NCBI GenBank assembly: GCA_016719405.1
Contig: JADJZE010000007.1
Span: 1-64,000, forward strand
Length of the DNA stretch: 64,000 nucleotides
Direction of reading: 5' to 3'
DNA from: Candidatus Aalborgicola lynettensis
GTDB lineage: Bacteria; Pseudomonadota; Gammaproteobacteria; Burkholderiales; Burkholderiaceae_C
Each line of letters opens with the position of its first letter. Positions within the stretch are counted from its first letter, which is position 1. The notes beneath the pieces were generated by a model. The model searched no databases. It had not been told where the DNA came from and was given only the letters and a program-made list of their open reading frames with translations. The translations under genes were made by a program, and so were the position numbers. Positions 1-7,952 of the stretch are shown here, piece after piece.

Positions 1-137
1 CAAAGGACTTTCTGATTTCACCGGAAGTTAGATTGCGCTTTACGAGGCGTTTATGGAAGTGCCCGTCCGACACCGAACGCGCCGTGATCGGCGAGCTGGT
101 GCCCTGGACGATTTCTACTGTGGTCGCGGGTTGGTAG
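1..137 (+). CDS. C-terminal end of an unidentified protein (5' truncated by window)
   Basis: An open frame (codons starting at base 3) runs from the window edge to a TAG at 135-137 and gives 44 residues rich in Arg and Trp. It ends 18 bp before the PIG-L start. No motif can be recognised in this short tail. Given the neighbours (PIG-L deacetylase, methyltransferase, Wzm/Wzt exporter) it could be the end of a glycosyltransferase or methyltransferase of the same polysaccharide locus, but that is only context. Confidence 0.4.
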   Translation, partial: KDFLISPEVRLRFTRRLWKCPSDTERAVIGELVPWTISTVVAGW

Positions 138-155
138 GATTAAACCGGTCAAGCA

Positions 156-1073
156 ATGCCCATTGACCCGCCAGTGGGAAACAACCTTCATTCCTTACCA
201 TACGTGCCAAGGGGCTGGCCCGCAAAGGTCGTGTTGGTGCTGGCGCCCCACGCAGACGATGAAGTATTTGGCTGCGCAGGCGCCGTTATACGCCACGTGC
301 CGACAGGCTGCGCCATATCGGTCGTCGTACTGAGCGACGGTGCCTATAACATAAGGGATCCGACCAGCCAGGTGATTGCAACCCGCGAGGCGGAAAGCTG
401 CGCCGCTGCGGCTTTGCTGGGTGCCTCCTGCATTTTGGCGCTTGCCGGATCGCGGCATCGTCTGCGGCGAGACATTGATTGACAGGTCATGGCAGCCATT
501 ACGGCGGCAGGTGCGGATTTGGTTTATGCCCCTGCGGTGACAGGGTATCCAGACCACCGCGCCGTCGCCATGGTGGCGGCGGGGGCCATCCAGCGCCTGG
601 GGCCGGTTTTCGACCTGGCCATGTACGAGGTGGAGTGCCTTTGTCGCCGAATGTGCTGCTGGACATAAGCGCACAGGCCGAACTGAAGCAACGGGCCATG
701 CAATGTTTTGCGTCCCAACTGAAAGTGCAAGCCTATGACGCACACATTGCAGCACTGAACCGGTTCCGAACCTACACGCTTGCGGCATCCGTCCACATGG
801 CGGAGGCATATTGCGTGCTGGACGGCAAGCGCTCGCAAACAGGTGACATTGCGGATGCCGCGCGCGCAGATTGCTGATAAATGGTCGCAGCAGGCACAGC
901 ACATTCTGGAAATTGAAAACGGGGCGCAGCGACAAGTCTTTGAGCTTGCCGAAACCCGTGCAGCCCTGCTGGACATGCAAAATTCAACCAGCTGGCGGCT
1001 GACACGCCCTGTCCGGTTTGTTGGTCAGCGGTTGTTGCAACTGCGCTTGCTTGTGGATCGGCTGCGGACCTGA
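156..1073 (+). pseudogene. PIG-L (LmbE-like) deacetylase, broken by four frame changes
   Basis: The N-terminus carries the family zinc motif APHADDE (about residues 30-36) followed by a hydrophobic strand and VVVLSDG, as in PIG-L/LmbE N-acetylglucosaminyl deacetylases, which de-N-acetylate sugar intermediates. The sense frame changes four times: near 438 (extra G), near 482 (missing base, with an in-frame TGA at 480-482), near 630 and near 870 in a CGCGCG run. Reassembled, it reads LPDRG, then GYPDHRAV (a second metal-motif region), then an Ala/Gln-rich helical tail ending in NSTSWRLTRPVR, a tail style common in sugar-modifying fusion proteins. Four slips in 0.9 kb point either to real decay or to poor base calling. 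It lies at the edge of a surface-polysaccharide locus and converges on the tRNA. Confidence 0.75.
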
Positions 1074-1096
1074 TTGTTTTGGTCCATGCAGAAACG

Positions 1097-1128
1097 AAAA
1101 ACCCCTCAGACATTCCTATCTGAGGGGT
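1097..1128 (-). terminator. Rho-independent terminator of the tRNA-Arg
   Basis: On the minus strand a 10-bp stem ACCCCTCAGA / TCTGAGGGGT with an 8-nt loop is followed by a run of T. It begins a few bases beyond the encoded CCA end of the tRNA, as expected for its terminator. It may also stop transcription coming from the PIG-L gene on the other strand. Confidence 0.85.
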
Positions 1129-1134
1129 ATCGTT

Positions 1135-1211
1135 TGGTGCGGCTGGCAGGAATCGAACCCACGACCCCTTGGTTCGTAGCCAAGTACTCTATCCAGCTGA
1201 GCTACAGCCGC
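1135..1211 (-). tRNA. tRNA-Arg (anticodon ACG)
   Basis: A 77-nt cloverleaf on the minus strand. The acceptor stem GCGGCTG pairs with CAGCCGC, the discriminator is A and CCA is encoded. The D arm contains AGCTCAGCTGGATAGAG, the anticodon arm is CTTGG-CTACGAA-CCAAG, and the T arm contains GGTTCGATTCC. The anticodon ACG lies at 1175-1177 (CGT on the plus strand), the A34-type arginine tRNA that reads CGU/CGC/CGA after deamination to inosine. A terminator hairpin follows directly. Confidence 0.97.
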
Positions 1212-1276
1212 CAAGCCTTGCATTGTAGCCGTATTTTTTGATCAAAAATAAGCAACGGGCTACAAATAATTGGCAA

Positions 1277-3082
1277 TCAACGGAAATCGGTATCGCCCCC
1301 CATCAACCACCACCTGCCAACCAGGGTTTCGTGGGCGGGCCCCTGCGTCCAGCCGTTGCCCGGCACGATGACGTCCAGGTCCTGCACAGCGGCGGCACCG
1401 TTGGCATTGAACACCGGCAGCAGTGCATCGCTCAGCCACGCCGTGAGCACTGCCCCGCCCAGTGCAACCAGCAGTCTGCGCGCCTGGTGCACCACCTCAG
1501 CAACCCGGTCGAGCGGTGCGAGCACGTCCATCAACTCGTACGCCGCGGCGCCCGGCTCGCCACCGGTTGCACGCAGCACAAACGCCGCCAGGGGGCGCTG
1601 CCCCAAACGGGTTCGCAACAGGAATATGCGGTAGTTTTTATCCGGATGTCGGCAGTAACGCCGCTCGATGTAGTCGGCATCGCGCACACCCACGGCGTGT
1701 TCGCCCAAAGTGGCCGCCATGGCCTGCCAGCAGCATTCGATTTCGGCCCGCAGTTGCGGCGTCCACGCGGGAGCCTCACGCAATTGCATGCGCCAGGACG
1801 GTCTGGCGGACAGGGCCGTCCAACGGAGTTCGACGATGCGGGCCAATGCACCCCGGTAAAGGCCCAGCCGTTCTGGCATGCGATAGGCACGGAGATTGGG
1901 AAAACCCACACCCACCTCGTAGGGCGCACCGTAGCCGAGTTCGTGCTCAAGAAAGGTGGCGGTTGCCAGAAACGCGGGGCCCTGTCGGGACAATGTGCCG
2001 CGCACTGCCGGTTCCACCATGAAGTCGCAGGCCTGGAACGCAACCGACGGGCGCCCCAGGAGCAGCGCATCGCGCCGCATGCCGCCGTAGTGGGCAACCA
2101 GGCGCCCCTGCTCCCACACGCCAATGGCAGAACCCCGGCCATTTGCATACTTCCAATCCCACAGCGCGGGACTGATGGGATGGCCAAACACAGATGCAAA
2201 AAGCGTTGCCACTTCTTCACGGTGCTGCGGCAAGATGCGGCCAAGCTGCCAGCGTGGCAGTCGCTGCCGGGTAAAGCGCAGCAAAAGGTATGCGTACACA
2301 CCGCTGGCATACTTTTCCCGGTACCCCTCCAGAGCCACCAGCAGGGCATCCAGTGTTGCATCGGTAACGCCGGGCAAGTTCAGCAGTGCTGACCGATGGT
2401 GCGTTACGCGCGAGGACAGCCAGTCGATCGTCGGTGCGGCCTGCTTGGTCAAATCTTCACAGTGATCGAGCGTAAAACCGGCGCGCTCGGCCCAGCGCTG
2501 GACATGGGGCCAATAGTGCATGTTTTCGCGTTCGCCCGGTCGCCTTAACACGGCGAATTCGTCCATGATGACCAGCGTGCCATCCGGGCGCAACAACTGG
2601 CTGGCCTTGGAGAAAATGTCCAGCGCATCAATGTATTGCGCGCTTTCCTGAAACAGCATGGCGTCCCAGGCGCCAGTGTTCTCTTCAAAGTCTTCCAGAC
2701 GGGAGGCCCGCACCGGCGCGTTGGGCCCCAGGCGCCGACGCACTTCCGCAATTTGGCTAAGGTCTGGCGTAATGCCGCACACCGCATAGTCCATTGCCTG
2801 CAAACGCGCCAATGTGGTGCCCAGCCCGATGCCAATCTCCAACAAACGGCATGGCGGGGGCAAAACGCGCATCAGCGCGGCACTGGCCCGTACCTGGGCA
2901 CGCCCTCCCCCTTCGCCAGCCTCGGCAAACAAGCCATAGTGCAAATAATCAACGGCCCCGTCATCCCAGGCGATCAGGTGGGCATACACATTGAGCGGAA
3001 AAGAAAACTCGGCCAGTCGCGCAATAACCGGCATGGGCGCCGGTGCCGATGCCAGTGCCGACAGCGTGTTGGGGCCGGTCAT
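1277..3082 (-). CDS. Methyltransferase-GNAT acetyltransferase fusion
   Basis: 601 residues. The N-terminal third is a class I SAM-dependent methyltransferase: LLEIGIGLGTTLARL is motif I and LLRPDGTLVIMDEF matches the strand/loop after motif III. The C-terminal half resembles a GNAT-fold acyltransferase of the polysaccharide type, with a start LWDWKYANG, a core GVWEQGRLVAHYGG and a conserved VGFPN..AYRMPERLG stretch. The ATG at 3080-3082 overlaps the TGA of the upstream ABC ATPase (ATGA), so it is translationally coupled to the exporter; the longer upstream in-frame start is less likely. Role inferred: methylation and acylation of a sugar on an exported polysaccharide, perhaps chain capping. 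The substrate is not visible. Confidence 0.75.
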   Translation of the reverse strand: MTGPNTLSALASAPAPMPVIARLAEFSFPLNVYAHLIAWDDGAVDYLHYGLFAEAGEGGGRAQVRASAALMRVLPPPCRLLEIGIGLGTTLARLQAMDYAVCGITPDLSQIAEVRRRLGPNAPVRASRLEDFEENTGAWDAMLFQESAQYIDALDIFSKASQLLRPDGTLVIMDEFAVLRRPGERENMHYWPHVQRWAERAGFTLDHCEDLTKQAAPTIDWLSSRVTHHRSALLNLPGVTDATLDALLVALEGYREKYASGVYAYLLLRFTRQRLPRWQLGRILPQHREEVATLFASVFGHPISPALWDWKYANGRGSAIGVWEQGRLVAHYGGMRRDALLLGRPSVAFQACDFMVEPAVRGTLSRQGPAFLATATFLEHELGYGAPYEVGVGFPNLRAYRMPERLGLYRGALARIVELRWTALSARPSWRMQLREAPAWTPQLRAEIECCWQAMAATLGEHAVGVRDADYIERRYCRHPDKNYRIFLLRTRLGQRPLAAFVLRATGGEPGAAAYELMDVLAPLDRVAEVVHQARRLLVALGGAVLTAWLSDALLPVFNANGAAAVQDLDVIVPGNGWTQGPAHETLVGRWWLMGGDTDFR

Positions 3083-4313
3083 GCCAGAGGCTCCCAGACA
3101 TGCGGCAGCACCACCAGCCCCTGGGCCAATCCGCGCTGTTTTATTTTCAGCAGGGCAAAGCGATCGACAAAATCGTAGACATGCAAGCCCCGTTCGCAAA
3201 ACAGGTAAACGCCAAGCCAGTAGTCACCTTTCAACAAGGACAGTGCCGGAAAGCGGATTTGCGCCGCACCCCGGCCATCTGCCGCACGCGACAGGGGCAC
3301 AGCGTCGTTCACACTGCCAGCGCTGGACACCATCGCCCCACCGGAGTGCGCCACGGTCACCGCCAGCGAGGGGCATGGCAGCGCGGGGTCGGAGGCAAAA
3401 CGCACCCGAATGGTTACTTCGCTTTCACCCGACATGGCGTCCAGCTCGCGCCCGACAAGCCCGTCAACCGACACCTCAATCCCGACGATGCGGGCCGACC
3501 CCGAACCGGCAGGTGTGGCAGGCGGCGCGGCCGGCGCAACATCCTCCGCTGCGCGCAACTCTTGCAGCGCGACACCGTCAAGCTCGGCCTGGTAGGCGGC
3601 AATCACCACGGCTGCGTTGTCGAGCATGCGCACGCGCCCCTGTTCGAGCCAGAGCGCACGCGAACACAAGGCCTCCACGTAATACAGGGAGTGTGAGCAA
3701 AACAGGATGGTTACGCCGGACTCCTTGAGCGCCATGATCCGGTCGAAAGAACGGCGGGCAAAATCGCCATCGCCAACCGAAAGCGCCTCGTCGATGACCA
3801 AAATGTCCGGATTCACGCTGGTCGCCACCGAAAAGGCGAGCCGCACATACATTCCGCTTGAATAGGTTTTGACCGGTTGGTCGATGAACGCGCGCACGCC
3901 AGAAAAATCAACGATGGCTTCAAAGCGCTCGGCCATTTCTGCGCGCGACAGGCCGAGGATGGCACCCGCCAAATACACGTTTTCGCGTCCGGAAAATTCC
4001 GGATTGAACCCGGCGCCCAGCTCCAGCAGCGCAGCAATGCGCCCTTGCACCGCACGCGCCCGCCCGTTGGCTGCATGGTTCCGCATAACAACTGCAGGAG
4101 CGTAGATTTTCCGGCACCGTTGCGGCCAATCACCCCGAGAACCTCGCCCCGGCGCAGCGAAAAAGACACCTCGCGCAAAGCCCAAAACTCGGTGTAAAAA
4201 CGCCGCCGCCCCCGCCACAACATTTGCTTGAGGCGGTCCGCTGGCTGCGCATACATCAGATGGCACTTGCTGACGGCCTCGATATTGACCACGGTGTGTG
4301 CTTCAAAGGACAT
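3079..4313 (-). CDS. wzt: Wzt-type polysaccharide ABC exporter ATPase (frame change near 4050)
   Basis: ATP-binding subunit of an O-antigen/teichoic-acid-type ABC-2 exporter. The first frame begins MSFEAHTVVNIEAVSK and contains Walker A GRNGAGKST. The frame then slips near 4050 (one base missing in a GCACCGCACG stretch). The second frame continues with ALLELGAGFNPEFSGREN, the signature YSSGMYVRLAF and Walker B ILVIDEALSVGD. A roughly 150-residue C-terminal extension after the nucleotide-binding domain fits the Wzt chain-terminus-binding domain that recognises a modified glycan end. It overlaps the permease gene by 11 bp and the methyltransferase by 4 bp, forming an operon of permease, ATPase and chain modifier. 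The slip is probably a sequencing error because both halves are well conserved. Confidence 0.85.
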
Positions 4314-5094
4314 CTGCAAACCCCTTGCGCGTGCGTGCAAACCACACACCACCCGCCAACGCCACCACCGAGCCCACCGCAAACACCACCGCCAGCGCAG
4401 CGTAATCAACACTGCCGACACCAAACGCAAGCGCACGCACCCCTTCAATTACGGGCGCCACCGGATTGAGCAAGAGCCACCCCTGCAATCGGTCAGGCAG
4501 GGCACTTGCCGGGTAAAAAACCGGCGAAAGAAACATCAGCAGTGTCACCAGCATCGCCACCGCCTGCCCGATGTCCGAAATGAACACCCCCAACGACGAC
4601 AACAACCACCCCAGCCCCAGCAGCAAAGGCAACATGACCAGACCAAGCAAGGGAAGAAACAACCACGAAACCGATGGTGCAATGCCGATTGCCAGGGCTG
4701 CCAGCATCAGCACCGCCAGGTTGAGCAAGAAATCAAAATAGGCAACGGCACAGGCCACCCATGGCAGGATTGCCAGGGGGAAAATCACCTTTTTGACCAT
4801 GTTGGGCTGGCTCCTGACCAGATTGGGCGCACGGGCAACCACGTCGGAAAAAACCTGGTAGGTGAGTAGCCCCGCAAAAAGACGCAAGGCAAAATCGGCC
4901 TGTCCACCGCCGGCCCCCGGCCAGCGTGCCTTGAATACTTCCTGAAAAACAAAGGTGTAGACCACCAGCATCAGGAATGGCTGCAGCAGCGACCAGAACA
5001 CCCCGAGGTAGGTTCCGCGGTAACGCGACAAAACTTCACGCCGCGCCAGTTGCAAGGCGAGCGAGCGGTATCGCCAGGGAATAAATTCGTGCAT
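4303..5094 (-). CDS. wzm: Wzm-type polysaccharide ABC exporter permease
   Basis: 263 residues, ABC-2 type permease. The N-terminal amphipathic segment and motif RYRGTYLGVFWSLLQP are hallmarks of polysaccharide/O-antigen ABC permeases. About six membrane segments follow, including a conserved FLSPVFYP and a C-terminal LNPVAPVIEGVRAL. I chose the ATG at 5092-5094 (MHEFIPWRY) because homologues start close to this amphipathic helix; an ATG five codons upstream is possible. It pairs with the adjacent Wzt ATPase to move a lipid-linked glycan across the inner membrane. Confidence 0.88.
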   Translation of the reverse strand: MHEFIPWRYRSLALQLARREVLSRYRGTYLGVFWSLLQPFLMLVVYTFVFQEVFKARWPGAGGGQADFALRLFAGLLTYQVFSDVVARAPNLVRSQPNMVKKVIFPLAILPWVACAVAYFDFLLNLAVLMLAALAIGIAPSVSWLFLPLLGLVMLPLLLGLGWLLSSLGVFISDIGQAVAMLVTLLMFLSPVFYPASALPDRLQGWLLLNPVAPVIEGVRALAFGVGSVDYAALAVVFAVGSVVALAGGVWFARTRKGFADVL

Positions 5095-5242
5095 GGGAAA
5101 AGAGAACAAGAAAACGCAGCCTTACTGCACGCGAAAGCAAGGCGGGATGATAACCGTACCCGGTCACCGGGTTTGCCGGCCCGCAGGAAGCGCGCATTCC
5201 TCCCAACTGGCGGTTCAACGCGCAAGGGTGCAATTAACGGCA

Positions 5243-6946
5243 TCAATTTGCTACATTTTCAATAGCTGTCTCCGCACGACTGGTGTGCGCAAAAGGCCTA
5301 TTTGATCCTGAATACGGCGGCATCAGCGCCATGGCGCGTTCGGCCATGGCGGTAATGGTCAGGCTGGGGTTGACGCCCACATTGGCGGGAATGGCCGATG
5401 CATCCACCACGTACAAGCCGGGGTAGCCAAACACCTCGTGGCGCTCGCTAATCACGCCATCTGCCGCCGACGCGCCCATCACGCAACCGCCCAACACATG
5501 GGCGGTCATAGAGGCATTGCCCAGCGTCTCCAACAAGGCATTGCCGGCCACCCCTTTGCTCACACGGGCAAACACCTGCGCGATCTGGTTGGCCTGTGGT
5601 ACATAGGCCGGTGCCCGGGTTTCGTTGGCAGGCACCTGGGAGCGCAGACTCCAGCGCCCGCCACGCAACCAGCTGCGGCCATAGTCAAAGGCCAGTTGGT
5701 TGTCCAGCGCCTGCATGATGAGCAGCACCGATGTGCGTGCCGACCAGCGCCGCCCGGCGCGGATGCCCGCGGTAGACTCCAGCGGGTGCGCCACAAAACG
5801 CCACAGGGTTTTGAGCGCACGCCGCCAGGGCACGGCGTCGTCCACCAGCGGGCCGGTCTGCCAGCGCAGCACGCCGTGCGCGGGGGAAAAGCGGTTTTGC
5901 GTAACGTGCGCCGCGCCGTCGTAAAAGTGCGAGGAAATGGTGGCACCGTCGCTTACATCGGTCTGCGGGTCGCGCGCCGTGACCGGGATGATGCTCTCGC
6001 TATTGGTGCGCACGTGCTGGCCCAGCACGGCAGACAGGCGCGGCAGGGTGCGGTAGCGGTCGCGGCAGGCCATCAGCAACTCCAGCGTGCCCACCACACC
6101 CGCTGACACGATGACCTTGGCGGCAGTGAGCGTCTGGGTGGGCTGACTGGCATCCCACGGGTGCGCTAGCACTACCTGATAACCGCCACCCGGCAAAGGC
6201 ACGATGCGCTGCACTTTGCGCTCCGCCAGAATTTGCACACCCAGGGCCTGCGCCAGGTGCAGGTAGTTTTTGTCCAGCGAATTTTTGGCGCCCTGCGCGC
6301 AGCCCGTGGCACAGCGGGCGCAGAAGGTGCAGGCGCTGCGCGCGGGGCCTTTGCCGTCGAAGTACGGGTCGGGTATCTGCGCCGGGGTTTCCTGCGGGCG
6401 CGCGTTCAGGTTCGAGTGTGGGCCAAAGTAAATGGCCTGGCTGACGGAGCCAAAGGTCTCGGGCACACCCCGCTGGCGCGCGGTCTCCAGCAGCCAGTCG
6501 TCTTGCAGGGTGTGGCGTGGGTTGGTGGCCACGCCCAGCATGCGGCTGGCGGTGGCGAAGTGCGGCGCCAGCTCGGTGCGCCAATCGCGTGCGGGTAGAC
6601 GCTTCCAGGCCGGGTCGTCGTAAAAGCCCTGCTGTGGCTGCAGCGTGACGGCCGCCCACACCACACTGCCGCCGCCCACGCCAATGCCGCGCACCAGGCT
6701 GACATGGCGGTACACCTCCTGGGCAAAAAAGCCGGTGCGCAGGCCCAGGGCGGGCATGCGCAGCAGGTGGCGCGCGTTTGTAGCAGCGGCGTCCATATCC
6801 TTTGGCGTGATGTGGCGCCCCTGCTCTACCACCAGCACACGGTAGCCTTTTTCGGCCATGCGCAGCGCGCTGACCGCACCACCAAAGCCGCTGCCGATGA
6901 TGATGACATCCCAGTTCCATTCGCTCGAAGGTGCTGCGGGTTGCAT
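5243..6946 (-). CDS. GMC-family FAD oxidoreductase (cholesterol-oxidase-like)
   Basis: 567 residues. The N-terminal FAD dinucleotide fold IIIGSGFGGAVSA is followed by VVEQGRH and GIGVGGGSVVW. The C-terminal GMC signature is GGCVMGASAADGVI with VVDASAIPANVGVNPSLT, where family members position flavin and substrate. A Cys cluster C-x2-C-x2-C-x3-C precedes QGAKNSLDKNYL, as in cholesterol-oxidase-like GMC enzymes. It probably oxidises a primary or secondary alcohol to aldehyde or ketone. It lies 73 bp downstream of BKACE in the catabolic operon, so it may perform an entry oxidation of the alcohol substrate. The last 20 residues come from a dispersed repeat and are probably dispensable. Confidence 0.85.
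   Translation of the reverse strand: MQPAAPSSEWNWDVIIIGSGFGGAVSALRMAEKGYRVLVVEQGRHITPKDMDAAATNARHLLRMPALGLRTGFFAQEVYRHVSLVRGIGVGGGSVVWAAVTLQPQQGFYDDPAWKRLPARDWRTELAPHFATASRMLGVATNPRHTLQDDWLLETARQRGVPETFGSVSQAIYFGPHSNLNARPQETPAQIPDPYFDGKGPARSACTFCARCATGCAQGAKNSLDKNYLHLAQALGVQILAERKVQRIVPLPGGGYQVVLAHPWDASQPTQTLTAAKVIVSAGVVGTLELLMACRDRYRTLPRLSAVLGQHVRTNSESIIPVTARDPQTDVSDGATISSHFYDGAAHVTQNRFSPAHGVLRWQTGPLVDDAVPWRRALKTLWRFVAHPLESTAGIRAGRRWSARTSVLLIMQALDNQLAFDYGRSWLRGGRWSLRSQVPANETRAPAYVPQANQIAQVFARVSKGVAGNALLETLGNASMTAHVLGGCVMGASAADGVISERHEVFGYPGLYVVDASAIPANVGVNPSLTITAMAERAMALMPPYSGSNRPFAHTSRAETAIENVAN
5249..5304 (+). repeat. Dispersed palindromic element, copy 1 (inside GMC gene tail)
   Basis: A short element with a TGCTA..ATAGCTG arm, then a hairpin TCCGCACGAC/TGGTGTGCGC, then a GGCCTATTTG edge. 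It forms the last roughly 20 codons of the GMC oxidoreductase, giving the peptide RAETAIENVAN. Compare RAQAATNYVA and RAQAATKTIAN at copies 2 and 9. Confidence 0.7.
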
Positions 6947-7019
6947 GGGTCAGGAAGTGGTTGTGCTGTCCGTATAGGAGGAGCGGAGTGACAAGCAGTG
7001 CAAGGTATTGCCAATGGTT

Positions 7020-7892
7020 TTAGTGCCGCAAGCCCAGCAAAGCGCGGGCTTGCGCCGGGCTGGCAATGCTGCGCCCAGCGCGTTGGGCACAAGCGGCCAG
7101 TGCGGTGATCAGCTCGCCATTGCCCTTGGCGCGTTCGCCGTTGGGCAGGTAGAAGGTATCTTCCAGACCGGTACGCAACATGCCGCCCAGGTCGGCCACT
7201 TTTTGGTGAACCGGCCAGATCTCGGTGCGGCCAATCAGGGTGGCTTGCCACAGGCTGTTGGGGGCCATCCACTGCGGCAACAAGGCCAACAAATCCGCAT
7301 CACACGGCATGCCGGATGCCACGCCCATCACCAAGTTGTATTCGGGGCGCCCCATCTCGGGCTTGAGCATGCCGTTTTTGATGAACATACCCACGGCGCG
7401 CACAATGCCGACGTCAAAACACTCAAACTCCGGGTGCGTACCGCACTCGGCCATCACGTCCAGAAACTGCTGCACCTTGGAGACCGGGTTGTCAAACACC
7501 ATGGGCGGCCAAGCCCACTGGCCATCGTCCTTGATCTTCAGGTAGTTCAGGCTACCGGCATTGCAGGCGGCAATTTCGGGCATGACGCGGCGAATACAGG
7601 CCAGGGGGCCGGAAATGTCTTTGCCCACCACGCCGGTGGTCAGGTTGATGATGACGCCGGGGCAGGCCGCGCGAATGGCGTCCACCACCGAGGCCATCAC
7701 CTCCGGGTCCCACGAGGGCATGTGGCCCATGCCCTCCTCCTGGTTGCGCACGTGCACATGCATGATGCTGGCGCCGGCGTTAAAGGCGTCGCGCGCCTCG
7801 GCGGCCATTTGCGCAGGCGTCACGGGCACGGGGTGTTGTTTGGGGTTGGTGAGCACGCCGGTCAGGGCGCAGGTGAGTATGGCTTTTTCCAT
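7020..7892 (-). CDS. BKACE: beta-keto acid cleavage enzyme (former DUF849)
   Basis: 290 residues, TIM-barrel Zn-dependent beta-keto acid cleavage enzyme. The family condenses a beta-keto acid with acetyl-CoA and releases acetoacetate plus the shortened or exchanged acyl-CoA. Visible hallmarks are the N-terminal ILTCALTGV, the Zn-binding MHVHVRN (two His on one strand), NLTTGVVG, ECFDVG and GRPEYNLVMGVASG. It is the usual full length for the family. It lies 60 bp after the biotin carboxylase gene. The substrate in this operon is unknown; it could replace or follow an HMG-CoA-lyase-like step. Confidence 0.88.
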   Translation of the reverse strand: MEKAILTCALTGVLTNPKQHPVPVTPAQMAAEARDAFNAGASIMHVHVRNQEEGMGHMPSWDPEVMASVVDAIRAACPGVIINLTTGVVGKDISGPLACIRRVMPEIAACNAGSLNYLKIKDDGQWAWPPMVFDNPVSKVQQFLDVMAECGTHPEFECFDVGIVRAVGMFIKNGMLKPEMGRPEYNLVMGVASGMPCDADLLALLPQWMAPNSLWQATLIGRTEIWPVHQKVADLGGMLRTGLEDTFYLPNGERAKGNGELITALAACAQRAGRSIASPAQARALLGLRH

Positions 7893-7952
7893 GTTTCGTC
7901 CTTGTTGTGAAGGGGTGCAGCGCAGCGCAAGCGGTCTGCGGCGCCACGTGGT

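Noticed and set aside
1238..2392. 384-codon plus-strand frame
   Set aside because: It is the antisense shadow of the methyltransferase-GNAT gene, whose minus frame carries clear family motifs.
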